Source: an uncultured Selenomonadales bacterium
GTDB taxonomy: Bacteria > Bacillota > Clostridia > Christensenellales > QALW01
Assembly: GCA_905200615.1 (NCBI GenBank)
Contig: CAJKLB010000027.1
Coordinates: 1-30,995, forward strand
Length of the DNA: 30,995 nt
Reading direction: 5' to 3'
Each line of letters starts with the position of its first letter. Positions within the stretch are counted from its first letter, which is position 1. The translations under genes and the position numbers were made by a program. This document shows positions 1 to 7,385 of the stretch, one piece after another. The notes beneath the pieces are model-generated. The model ran no database searches. It was given only the letters and a program-made list of their open reading frames with translations, and was not told where the DNA came from.

Positions 1-53
1 CTTCTATTCGCTACTCTTTTTTTCTTCTGTCACTCATCATTGTAACACATACA

Positions 54-82
54 TTGTCAAAAAAATTTTTTTATGATATAAT
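54..82 (+). promoter_or_regulatory. Sigma-A promoter of the HAD phosphatase gene
   Basis: TTGTCA at 54-59 and a perfect TATAAT at 77-82 are separated by 17 bases. The gene starts about 60 bases downstream. No operator or structured leader is evident. Confidence 0.7.
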
Positions 83-143
83 TTTTCATTAGTTTTAGTA
101 TATGAAATGTTATGGATTTTATGAAAGATGAAGGAAAAAAGAA

Positions 144-797
144 ATGAAATATCAGGCCGCTGTTTTTGATCTTGACGGTACTTTATTAGATACGTTGGAA
201 GACTTGTATTTAAGCGTGAACAGAACGCTTATGTATTTTCATTGGCCGCAGAGAACAAAAAAAGAGGTACAGGCTTTTGTGGGAAACGGCGTAGAGGTAC
301 TGATACAAAAAGCTGTACCGCAGGCAACCGAGAATCCCTTATTGGAACAGTGTCTGCAATATTTTAAACAGGATTATGCCAAACACAGCCTGGATCATAC
401 CGCACCCTATCCGGGCATTGTGCCCATGCTGAAAGCATTAAAGAATAAGGGAATAAAATGCGCAGTGGTTTCTAATAAATTTGATGCAGCCGTAAAACAA
501 CTTGTTCGTTATTTCTTTGGAGATGTCATTCTCTCTGCCAGGGGAGAGAGCAAAACAGTCCGGCGTAAACCTGCCCCGGATGCTGTTTTCGCGGTACTCA
601 AAGAACTTCAGGTTCAAAAAGAAAATGCTGTATATATCGGAGATTCGGATGTGGACATTGCTACGGCAAAAAACTGTAAAATGGATTGCGTTTCCGTACT
701 GTGGGGATTTCGGGAAAAGCAATTTTTACAACAATGCGGGGCTGAGGCTTTTGCGGAAACACCGGAGATGCTTTTAAAGCGGCTGGTATCTCTTTGA
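144..797 (+). CDS. HAD-family hydrolase, phosphoglycolate phosphatase-like
   Basis: This 217-residue protein is a haloacid dehalogenase superfamily phosphatase. The nucleophile motif FDLDGTLLDT has Asp9 and Asp11. An alpha-helical cap follows, then motif II (VVSNK), the motif III lysine in RRKPAPD and the acidic motif IV YIGDSDVDIATAKN, so all four HAD motifs are present. Length and layout fit the Gph/PGP or pyrophosphatase-like branch (cap type C1). Such enzymes dephosphorylate small phosphometabolites in the cytoplasm. The exact substrate cannot be read from sequence; 2-phosphoglycolate is only the family default. The ATG at 144 follows an AAGGA-type ribosome site. The gene appears monocistronic, with its own promoter and no same-strand partner nearby. 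Confidence 0.88.
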   Translation: MKYQAAVFDLDGTLLDTLEDLYLSVNRTLMYFHWPQRTKKEVQAFVGNGVEVLIQKAVPQATENPLLEQCLQYFKQDYAKHSLDHTAPYPGIVPMLKALKNKGIKCAVVSNKFDAAVKQLVRYFFGDVILSARGESKTVRRKPAPDAVFAVLKELQVQKENAVYIGDSDVDIATAKNCKMDCVSVLWGFREKQFLQQCGAEAFAETPEMLLKRLVSL

Positions 798-886
798 ATC
801 TTTTTCCAATAGAGTTTGTTTTTGCATTTCAAATAAAAAATGAAAGGGAAAGGCAATTTATAAGAGTGTTAATAAAGTCAATACTC

Positions 887-1089
887 TTTTGGTCGGGGAT
901 GCCGCTGGCTCGAAAATCTTTGATTTTCGGACTGCACTCTATCCCTCACCAATAGCACCTCCTGTTCCCTTGAAAAACCACGCATTAAGCGGTTTTCGCT
1001 TATAAGGAGTTTTTTCAACCACCTTCGGAAAAATAAAATGCGGCTGAACGCCGCAAAAAAAATAAAAATTCAGGTTTGTCTGCAGTCTG
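887..1089 (+). repeat. Structured intergenic repeat, copy A (inverted partner at 3617-3810)
   Basis: Read forward, this segment matches the reverse complement of 3617-3810 along nearly its whole length with scattered differences and small gaps. Shared blocks include GATTTTCGGACTGCACTCTA, CCCTTGAAAAACCAC, CTTATAAGGAGTTTTT, AAAATGCGGC and AATTCAGGTTTGTCT. Three short hairpins recur in both copies: AAAATC/GATTTT, an AAGC/GCTT-type stem and a GCGGC/GCCGC stem. No open frame or transposase is present, so it is a non-coding dispersed repeat of unknown type. Confidence 0.85.
1031..1055 (-). terminator. Probable terminator of the PHP/araC transcript, inside repeat copy A
   Basis: On the minus strand the stem GCGGC (loop GTTCA) GCCGC, extended by one A-T pair, is followed by ATTTTATTTTT. 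It lies about 95 bases past the araC stop codon. The stem is short, so strength is uncertain. The equivalent hairpin in copy B (3651-3665) faces the other way. Confidence 0.5.
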
Positions 1090-1150
1090 TTTCTATTTCT
1101 GTTTTTTAAGGGTAAGAAAAAATGTGCTTTGTTATAGAATAAATATTTTA

Positions 1151-1993
1151 TTACAAATTATTTTTTCTGAACTCCGTGGGAGTAGATTTTTCAAATTTTT
1201 TAAAACAATAAGAAAAATGGCTGGAACTGTTAAAGCCTGTTTCAACGGCAATATCCGTTATGGTAAGCTGGGGATCAAGTAATAACTTTTTCGCCTGTAT
1301 AATTCGCAGAGAAACAATATACTCATAGGGAGTCATCCCCGTCCGCTTTTTAAAAATACGGCAAAGCTGTGCAACGCTTACAGGGAAGAGGTCGGCTATT
1401 TCAGAGAGTTTTAGTTTTCTTTTATAATTTTGGTTTATGAAATCAATGATTTGCTGTGTTTGGGGATCTTGTTTTTTATTTCCCTGTAAATCACAGATCA
1501 GTTTGCTCCATAGCTGTAAAATAAGATTACAGCATGTGAGTTCACCTAAAAATCCGTTGGATATTTTTCTGCTTAAATTCTTAAAAAACTGTGCGGCATA
1601 GCCGGGATCCAGTGTATTTATAATTTGCAATTGGCATGGGAATGCAATATCATAGAATGTATCGCAGCATACGCCTTCTAAAAATATCCATCCTAACTCC
1701 CATTGTTCACATTTGTCATTATAATATTTTATTTCATCGCCTTTTTTTAGAATACAGATATCATTGGCGGATAAATTGTATTTTCTGCCTGAAAACTCAA
1801 GAATTCCGCATCCGGAAAAAGTATAAATGACCATATATTGATCTAATATTCTATGCAGATAAACTTCAGGCGAGAAAACGGCAAAGTTTACGCTGTGTAC
1901 TGCGAAAGGAAGTTTGCTGAAGTTTTCAGTTTTTGATGCAACATAATGAGATGCTGCTCCTGATTTCCATAAGTTGGCTTTTATAATAGGCAT
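1151..1993 (-). CDS. AraC/XylS-family transcriptional regulator
   Basis: The 280-residue protein has an N-terminal cupin-like sensing half (about residues 35-120, with the DQYMVIYTFSGCGILEF stretch). Its C-terminal double helix-turn-helix (about residues 180-278) carries the signature LSEIADLFPVSVAQLCRIFKKRTGMTPYEYI and ITDIAVETGFNSSSHFSYCFKKFEKSTPTEFRK. It probably binds DNA and a small effector, likely a sugar or its breakdown product. It lies 108 bases downstream of the PHP-domain gene on the same strand, probably co-transcribed, so that gene is its most likely target. Its start is odd: the first ATG (1993) has only a weak ribosome site, while a good AAGGAG lies about 55 bases upstream in front of a 5-codon frame. 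Confidence 0.88.
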   Translation of the reverse strand: MPIIKANLWKSGAASHYVASKTENFSKLPFAVHSVNFAVFSPEVYLHRILDQYMVIYTFSGCGILEFSGRKYNLSANDICILKKGDEIKYYNDKCEQWELGWIFLEGVCCDTFYDIAFPCQLQIINTLDPGYAAQFFKNLSRKISNGFLGELTCCNLILQLWSKLICDLQGNKKQDPQTQQIIDFINQNYKRKLKLSEIADLFPVSVAQLCRIFKKRTGMTPYEYIVSLRIIQAKKLLLDPQLTITDIAVETGFNSSSHFSYCFKKFEKSTPTEFRKNNL

Positions 1994-2101
1994 TTTATCA
2001 GATATCGTGAAAATCGTTTTTTTAAAATCGAAATTTCAAGATGTCTCCTTTCTCCGATTATAAAAAATACAGAGATACAGAACAAACAAGTTTTAAGAAT
2101 T

Positions 2102-3313
2102 TTATATGTTGGTAATCCATATGGGACTTGTCCAGGCATAACGGCCGTCTATCAGTTCAACTCTCAGATAGTAGAAATCAACAGCATTGGCTTTTTCATA
2201 TTCTATGATATGTTGTTTATAAAAATTAGGATTGTTGGGAATACCGTCAAAGTGCATATAATCTTCGCAATTTTTTATCAGATAAATTCTTTTTATGGGT
2301 TTATCCGCTTTCACCGAGAAAAATATGGATTTTTCTGCTTCTTTAAGTTCAAATTCTTCTCCCATATAATGTCCGTTAATACGAAAATCTATATCAATTC
2401 TACCGCCCATAAGGCCGTAACAGCGTTTTGCTTTTAGTGCTTCAAAAATGGAGGGTAAGGTGTTTTCTTTTGCTAAAACAGCAGTGAGACCGGGAAATTT
2501 ATATTTAAGATTTATATGTGTGGCTTCAGCCATTATCATTCCCGGCATGGATTGATGATCGTCAGATCCGCAAATACACCCTATTTTTGCTCCCTTTTTA
2601 AGGGCGTCGTGCCAATATCCTCCGCGACAGGAGATTCTTACAGGATTGGGATTTCCAAAATATTCATCAGTGCCCCAACGGGAATAGACCTCTATCAGTG
2701 AAGGGATAAGTTCAAAGGGAATTTTTTCAAAATCACATCCTGATTCCAAAAAGGAAGTGGTATGCGGAATGATTAACAGATCTTTTTGCGAAAGAAACCA
2801 TTGAAGTTCTTTTTTTGTGATTTCTCCGTTTATAGAACCACGGGGAATTTCTTTATCGTAAGAGTTAAAATAAACCACAAGATTATTATACCATGGGTAA
2901 GCATCTCGCTCATAGGCAAGTATTGTAGTGAAATGACCGGGATCATTGAACTTTTTTACGGCGGATTTTATTGCATCCCATTTTGTTTGATCCCAAAGCT
3001 CGGTGCTGTGAACACCTCCGTGATCATGATCTGTGATCGCGCAAAAATCAAGATGGGCCAAATTTTTAGCTACGGTAAAATAGGTATCGATATCCGGTCG
3101 ACCGTCTGAAAGATTCGTGTGTCCATGCATTTCTCCGAAATAAATATGATATTCAGAGGGTTCAGGATCACAGCTTTTTATAAAATCCGTCATTTTTGTG
3201 GGAGCGTCTTTTATTTTACCGCTGCTATATACAATATTTGTAAACGTGGTTGAACGCATCGGTGTATCATATCTTCTGGCCTCAAATTTTTCCTTGTTGT
3301 TGAGCTCATACAT
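2102..3313 (-). CDS. PHP-domain metal-dependent hydrolase (DUF3604-like)
   Basis: The protein has 403 residues from the preferred ATG at 3313, which sits 7 bases after AAAGGAGC. An upstream in-frame ATG at 3331 overlaps that ribosome site and is unlikely. The PHP-fold metal motifs are visible: FGEMHGHTNLSDGRPD (His63, His65, Asp70), CAITDHDHGG (95-98), LLIIPHTTSF and CGSDDH. PHP proteins hydrolyse phosphoesters or related bonds using two or three bound metals. The C-terminal ~110 residues look like a beta-rich accessory domain, as in DUF3604 proteins. There is no signal peptide, so it should be cytoplasmic. The next gene is the AraC-type regulator, which suggests an inducible catabolic role. 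The substrate is unknown. Upstream, 3388-3425 carries three TATCAAA-like direct repeats that could be operators. Confidence 0.8.
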   Translation of the reverse strand: MYELNNKEKFEARRYDTPMRSTTFTNIVYSSGKIKDAPTKMTDFIKSCDPEPSEYHIYFGEMHGHTNLSDGRPDIDTYFTVAKNLAHLDFCAITDHDHGGVHSTELWDQTKWDAIKSAVKKFNDPGHFTTILAYERDAYPWYNNLVVYFNSYDKEIPRGSINGEITKKELQWFLSQKDLLIIPHTTSFLESGCDFEKIPFELIPSLIEVYSRWGTDEYFGNPNPVRISCRGGYWHDALKKGAKIGCICGSDDHQSMPGMIMAEATHINLKYKFPGLTAVLAKENTLPSIFEALKAKRCYGLMGGRIDIDFRINGHYMGEEFELKEAEKSIFFSVKADKPIKRIYLIKNCEDYMHFDGIPNNPNFYKQHIIEYEKANAVDFYYLRVELIDGRYAWTSPIWITNI

Positions 3314-3616
3314 GATGAATGCTCCTTTCATAAAAGAGTTTTGAAAAGGTATTTTTTATAATCCTATATCTTTTTTCTTTAAATGTCTATCAAATTATTG
3401 TAAAGGTATCAAAATTCTATCATCTTTAAAAATTATTTTTAGTGAAATTTATGAAAATCAATATGCTTGAAGAAAATTTGATAAAACGGAGAAAATCGTT
3501 CTTGTGATTCTGTTGAAAAGATATAACCCATGGACAGAAATTATTTATATGCTATAAATTCCTACATATAATAAAGATAAGTAAGAAAATTTATCAATTT
3601 TTGGCGCAGAAAAAAT
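3314..3616. other. AT-rich region upstream of the PHP gene
   Basis: No gene is visible. The minus strand must carry the PHP promoter; TTGATA-17-GATATA just upstream is a weak candidate. A plus-strand TTTATA (3544-3549), 17-bp spacer and TATAAT (3567-3572) could start a transcript that would run through repeat copy B, but no plus-strand gene follows before copA. Confidence 0.35.
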
Positions 3617-3810
3617 CAGACTGTAGACAAACCTGAATTTTGATTTTTTTGCGGTGTTCGGCCGCATTTTGTTGTTTCGGCGACAAAAACTCCTTATAAG
3701 CAAACCCCGCTTGATAAGTGGTTTTTCAAGGGCACAAGGGCAGTCTTAGCGAGGATAGAGTGCAGTCCGAAAATCAACGATTTTCCAATGGGCGGCATCC
3801 TCAACCAAGA
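3617..3810 (-). repeat. Structured intergenic repeat, copy B
   Basis: Inverted, diverged copy of 887-1089. Compared with copy A, the CTTATAAGC/GCTTGATAAG stem differs in sequence but remains able to pair, which hints at selection on structure. The GCGGT/GCCGC hairpin at 3651-3665 is followed on the plus strand by ATTTTGTT, so it could stop transcription heading toward copA. Confidence 0.85.
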
Positions 3811-3847
3811 ACGTGTTACCTTTGTCGGCATGTTTAAATATTTTTTA

Positions 3848-3878
3848 TTGACAATACCCCCCTGGGGTGTGGTATAAT
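3848..3878 (+). promoter_or_regulatory. copA-csoR promoter with embedded CsoR-type operator
   Basis: TTGACA (3848-3853) and TATAAT (3873-3878) are both perfect and separated by 19 bases. The spacer and the edge of the -10 hold a GC-rich imperfect palindrome at 3854-3875, beginning ATACCCCCC and ending GTGTGGTAT, the kind of sequence bound by CsoR repressors. CsoR is encoded at the end of this transcript, so autoregulation with release by Cu(I) is the natural reading. Confidence 0.85.
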
Positions 3879-3950
3879 CAAAGCGGAAAGAGATTTGCCC
3901 AATAAAAATAGGATTAGAATAAAAATATTACGAAAACAGGGGGAATGCAT

Positions 3951-6425
3951 ATGAAGCAGCGCTTTCATATTACGGGAATGACTTGCAGTGCCTGCAGCGC
4001 GCATGTGCATAACAGTGTATGTAAGCTAAGCGGGGTAAAAAAAGCGGATGTGAATTTGCTGACGAATTCGATGGCGGTAGAATATGACGAGACGGTTTCA
4101 CAAAGCGATATTATACATGCGGTAGAAAAAGCCGGTTACGGCGCTTACACGGAAGAAAAGAAAAGCAAGTCGGTTTTGGCCAAAGACACGGAAGAGGAGC
4201 CGACGGCTATGAAAAAGCGGCTGATCGTTTCGTTTGTCTTTTTGGCATTGTTGATGTATATCGGCATGGGTCATATGCTTTCGCTTCCCTTGCCGGAAAT
4301 GCTGGACAATATGATGCTGTTTTCTCTTGTACAGTTTTTGCTGCTGCTGCCGATCTTATATGTCAACCGAAGTTATTTTAGCAAAGGGATCCGTGCATTG
4401 CTTAGCGGTGCGCCGAATATGGATACCCTGATCGCTTTAGGTTCGGGAGCTTCTTTGCTCTACAGCGTGTACGGTATGCTGGCCATAGCTTTTTTTGCGG
4501 GAAAGGGCGATTTTGAAACAGCCCATCACTATGGGATGAATTTATATTTTGAAACAGCCGGAATGATTCTTACCCTGATCACACTTGGAAAATTTTTGGA
4601 GGCGCGAGCAAAAAATAAAACTTCCGACGCGTTGAAAAAGTTGATACAGCTTAGACCCGAGACGGTAAATATATTCCGTGACGGATTGGAAGAAAAGATT
4701 CCCGCCGAGGCACTGCAAAAGGGGGATATTCTTGTTGTTCGCAGCGGTGAGCGATTGGCGGCTGACGGAACTATTATCGAAGGATACGGCGTTTTTGATG
4801 AATCGGCTATTACCGGTGAAAGTATTCCGATAGAAAAAAAGGCGGGGGATAAGGTTGTAAGCGCTTCTATCAATACTTCGGGCGTAATGAAAGTGCGGGC
4901 GGAAAAAGTAGGAGAGGAAACAATTCTTTCCCAGATTATTCGTCTGGTAGAAGATGCTGCCGGCTCCAAGGCACCCATTGCTCGGCTGGCAGATAAAATC
5001 AGCGCTGTCTTTGTACCTTCCGTTATTATCATAGCGCTCTTGACATTTTTGGTATGGCTGATTGCGGGAAAGTCCTTTCCCTTTGCTCTTTCTATGGCCG
5101 TTGCGGTATTTGTTATCTCCTGTCCCTGCGCGTTGGGATTGGCAACGCCTACGGCCATTATGGTGGGAACCGGCGTCGGCGCACAGAATCATATTTTGAT
5201 TAAATCCGCTGAGGCGTTGGAGACGGCGCATCTGGTGTATACCGTGGTAATGGATAAGACCGGAACCATCACCGAGGGGAAACCGTCGGTAACGGATGTG
5301 ATCTGTTTAGAAGGAGATCAAGCAACGTTTCTTGCCGAGGCGGCCGCTGTGGAAACCCTTTCGGAGCATCCGCTTTCCCGTGCCGTCACTGCGTTTGCGC
5401 AAGGAGTTACCGTGCCCGCGGCGACAAATTATCAGGCAATACCCGGCGGAGGCGTTATAGGACGTGTAGAAGATCATACAATAATTTGCGGAAACCAAAA
5501 AATTATGGAGCAATTTTCTGTTGATATATCGGCGTTGGAACAAAAAGCCCAGGAACTTTCCTGCCAGGGGAAGACCGTTCTTTTCGTCGCCCGGGATACT
5601 GTTGCGCGCGGATTGATTGCTGTGGCGGATACCGTTAAAGAAAGCAGTGCGGAAGCGGTAAAGATGTTCAAGGATATGGGAATTGACGTGATTATGCTTA
5701 CCGGCGATAACATACAGACCGCGCGCGCCATTCAAAAACAAGTAGGGATCAATACGGTGATTGCGCAGGTGCTTCCCGATGAAAAGGAACAGCAGATTCG
5801 CACGCTGCAGCAAAGCGGAAAAAAGGTAGCTATGATCGGTGACGGTATCAATGATGCACCTGCTTTAGCCCGTGCGGATGTGGGAATTGCCATCGGTGCA
5901 GGAACGGATATTGCCATTGATTCAGCCGATATCGTGCTTGTGAGGGGAGAACTCACGGATGCCGCCGTTGCGGTGCAATTGAGCAAAGCGGTTATTCGCA
6001 ATATTCAAGAAAATCTTTTTTGGGCGTTCTTTTATAATATTATTTGTATTCCCTTGGCCGCAGGCGTATTCTATCCTTTGTTAAACTGGACGCTGAATCC
6101 GATGATCGGCGCGGCCGCCATGAGCGTAAGCTCGGTATTTGTTGTTTCTAATGCGCTTCGCCTTAAGCTGTTTAAGCCCGGGAGAAGTAAAAATAAAAAA
6201 GAAAAAAAGGAGAGTACTATGAAAAAGACAATTCAAATTGAAGGCATGATGTGCGCACATTGCCGAAAGCACGTATCCGAGGCATTGAACGCGATTGACG
6301 GCGTTTCCGCCGAGGTTTCGCTGGAGGAGAAAGCTGCCTATGTGACGCTGACAAAAGAAATAAGTGATGAAGCACTAAAACAGGCTGTTACGGATGCCGG
6401 ATATACCGTAACGGATATTCACTGA
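3951..6425 (+). CDS. copA: Copper-exporting P1B-type ATPase with N- and C-terminal HMA domains
   Basis: The protein has 824 residues from the ATG at 3951; the ATG at 3945 is too close to the AGGGGG ribosome site. Order: HMA metal-binding domain with GMTCSAC (Cys12, Cys15); paired membrane helices; actuator TGES (288-291); the ion-site helix with CPC (391-393); phosphorylation DKTGT (Asp435); SEHP (about 471-474); TGDN; GDGINDAP; last helices with YN and MSVSS. These mark a Cu(I) exporter. A basic linker then leads to a second HMA domain with GMMCAHC (Cys768, Cys771), equivalent to CopZ. An added C-terminal CopZ is unusual, since most CopA proteins carry HMA domains at the N-terminus only. A ribosome site and ATG inside the linker could give free CopZ. 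It is followed without a gap by csoR. Confidence 0.95.
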   Translation: MKQRFHITGMTCSACSAHVHNSVCKLSGVKKADVNLLTNSMAVEYDETVSQSDIIHAVEKAGYGAYTEEKKSKSVLAKDTEEEPTAMKKRLIVSFVFLALLMYIGMGHMLSLPLPEMLDNMMLFSLVQFLLLLPILYVNRSYFSKGIRALLSGAPNMDTLIALGSGASLLYSVYGMLAIAFFAGKGDFETAHHYGMNLYFETAGMILTLITLGKFLEARAKNKTSDALKKLIQLRPETVNIFRDGLEEKIPAEALQKGDILVVRSGERLAADGTIIEGYGVFDESAITGESIPIEKKAGDKVVSASINTSGVMKVRAEKVGEETILSQIIRLVEDAAGSKAPIARLADKISAVFVPSVIIIALLTFLVWLIAGKSFPFALSMAVAVFVISCPCALGLATPTAIMVGTGVGAQNHILIKSAEALETAHLVYTVVMDKTGTITEGKPSVTDVICLEGDQATFLAEAAAVETLSEHPLSRAVTAFAQGVTVPAATNYQAIPGGGVIGRVEDHTIICGNQKIMEQFSVDISALEQKAQELSCQGKTVLFVARDTVARGLIAVADTVKESSAEAVKMFKDMGIDVIMLTGDNIQTARAIQKQVGINTVIAQVLPDEKEQQIRTLQQSGKKVAMIGDGINDAPALARADVGIAIGAGTDIAIDSADIVLVRGELTDAAVAVQLSKAVIRNIQENLFWAFFYNIICIPLAAGVFYPLLNWTLNPMIGAAAMSVSSVFVVSNALRLKLFKPGRSKNKKEKKESTMKKTIQIEGMMCAHCRKHVSEALNAIDGVSAEVSLEEKAAYVTLTKEISDEALKQAVTDAGYTVTDIH
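6219..6425 (+). CDS. copZ: Possible internally initiated CopZ copper chaperone (in-frame within copA)
   Basis: AAAGGAGAG at about 6206-6214 sits 6 bases before an in-frame ATG (6219). Translation from here yields 68 residues, a complete single HMA domain starting MKKTIQIEGMMCAHC and ending with copA's stop. Length and sequence are those of a normal CopZ. The signals are as good as those of ordinary genes in the window, so a separate chaperone may be made from the copA message. Alternatively this is the relic of a copA-copZ pair fused by loss of the copA stop. No proof of internal initiation exists here. Confidence 0.5.
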   Translation: MKKTIQIEGMMCAHCRKHVSEALNAIDGVSAEVSLEEKAAYVTLTKEISDEALKQAVTDAGYTVTDIH

Positions 6426-6691
6426 TGCAGGCGGATAAGGAAAAGGTGTCCCGGCTGATTAAAACGGCCAGGGGACAGCTGGACGGAATTTTAAAGATGA
6501 TTGAAGAAAACCGATATTGCATTGATATTGCCAATCAATTGATGGCTTCGGAAGCCATTTTAAAAAAAGCCAATAAGGAAATTCTTTCCGCTCATATGTC
6601 GCACTGTGTAAAAACGGCTGTAAACAATAAAGAAGCTGATGAGAAAATCGCGGAAATCATTGCCGTCATTGATAAAGCCATTGATATGTAA
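6425..6691 (+). CDS. csoR: CsoR-family copper-sensing repressor
   Basis: This 88-residue all-helical DUF156 protein has the Cu(I) ligands of the CsoR group: Cys32 in RYCIDI, His57 and Cys61 in SAHMSHC, with the 25- and 4-residue spacing seen in characterised CsoRs. It binds operator DNA without copper and lets go when Cu(I) binds. The ATG overlaps the copA stop (TGATG), so translation is probably coupled to copA; there is little ribosome site of its own. The likely target is the palindrome in the promoter at 3848-3878. Relatives sensing other signals (RcnR, FrmR, CstR) have different ligand patterns, so the copper call is fairly secure. Confidence 0.93.
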   Translation: MQADKEKVSRLIKTARGQLDGILKMIEENRYCIDIANQLMASEAILKKANKEILSAHMSHCVKTAVNNKEADEKIAEIIAVIDKAIDM

Positions 6692-6716
6692 AAATGCCTT
6701 CATTAAGTAAAAAAAG

Positions 6717-6750
6717 CAAGCCTTCTTCGTAAAGAGGAAGGTTTGTTTTG
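6717..6750. terminator. Bidirectional terminator between csoR and the CarD gene
   Basis: CAAGCCTTCT (6717-6726) pairs with GGAAGGTTTG (6736-6745). TTTTG follows on the plus strand, and on the minus strand the stem is followed by a run of seven T. It serves the convergent csoR and carD-like genes. Confidence 0.8.
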
Positions 6751-6758
6751 TATAAAGA

Positions 6759-7271
6759 TTAAAACTTTTCTTTGAGCTGAATCTGCCGGGCAATGAAATC
6801 TGTTACTTGACTCGGCCGGATATTCAGTACATAGGCGAATTCATCATAGAGTATTTCCTCGGCTTCTTTCATAATTCGTTCATCAGTAAGATGTAATTTT
6901 TTACCGGTGCCTTGTAAGGACTTTTGATGCAGATAGATCAGGCGGATCAGTCGCATCACCTGCATACGGTCACCGGAAGAAAGAATATTTCGGAATATCT
7001 GTTGGCGTTCTTTATCATTTTCAATCCAAGACGTATCTTCTTCGGCTATAGAGGCAATCATCGCGTAAATTTCCTCCGGGGAAAGAATCCGCCGCATCTT
7101 TTGCGTTAAAACTGTATTTTTTACGGGAATGGATATTGTGAGGGAATCGCCGAAAATAGGCTGAAGAACATAGCAAGTCAGCCTTTGACCGGATATATAC
7201 TGTTCGGTAATATCGGTAATTCGACATATCCCTCTTGTGTGGTAAAGCACGGTATCATTTATTTTGTACAA
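6759..7271 (-). CDS. CarD/CdnL-family RNA polymerase-binding regulator
   Basis: The protein has 170 residues from a TTG at 7271, which lies 7-8 bases after AAAGGAAG; the longer frame upstream reads through this ribosome site and is not credible. The N-terminal ~60 residues (YKINDTVLYHTRGICRITDI) are the Tudor-like polymerase-interaction domain shared by CarD, CdnL and TRCF. The rest is helical, including RILSPEEI and the C-terminal LTDERIMKEAEEILYDEFAYVL segment typical of the family. Such proteins contact the RNA polymerase beta subunit and alter promoter open-complex stability. It has its own promoter and seems monocistronic. The targets are unknown. The family is clear; the exact subgroup is not. 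Confidence 0.85.
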   Translation of the reverse strand: MYKINDTVLYHTRGICRITDITEQYISGQRLTCYVLQPIFGDSLTISIPVKNTVLTQKMRRILSPEEIYAMIASIAEEDTSWIENDKERQQIFRNILSSGDRMQVMRLIRLIYLHQKSLQGTGKKLHLTDERIMKEAEEILYDEFAYVLNIRPSQVTDFIARQIQLKEKF

Positions 7272-7352
7272 AAAAACACTTCCTTTAAAAGAAAAACGTG
7301 CTGCTGCAACAGGACTTACGTTCCGCGTATGCAAACTGCACGTTGTACATTT

Positions 7353-7381
7353 ATTATATTATTTATTTTCAGAAAGTTCAA
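7353..7381 (-). promoter_or_regulatory. Promoter of the CarD-family gene
   Basis: On the minus strand TTGAAC (7381-7376), a 17-base spacer and a perfect TATAAT (7358-7353). The resulting leader is about 75 bases and contains an ACGTGC/GCACGT inverted repeat, which could form a long hairpin. Confidence 0.7.
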
Positions 7382-7385
7382 ATAG

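Larger units (their letters stand above)
798..1150. other. Intergenic stretch between convergent genes, mostly filled by a repeat
   Basis: No convincing gene lies between the HAD gene and the convergent araC-type gene. The right two thirds is repeat copy A (887-1089). The left part, 798-886, is AT-rich and shows nothing I can name. Confidence 0.6.

Noticed and set aside
4529..5231. Long minus-strand frames opposite copA
   Set aside because: They are shadows of copA with no ribosome sites, and they lie under a fully conserved ATPase frame.
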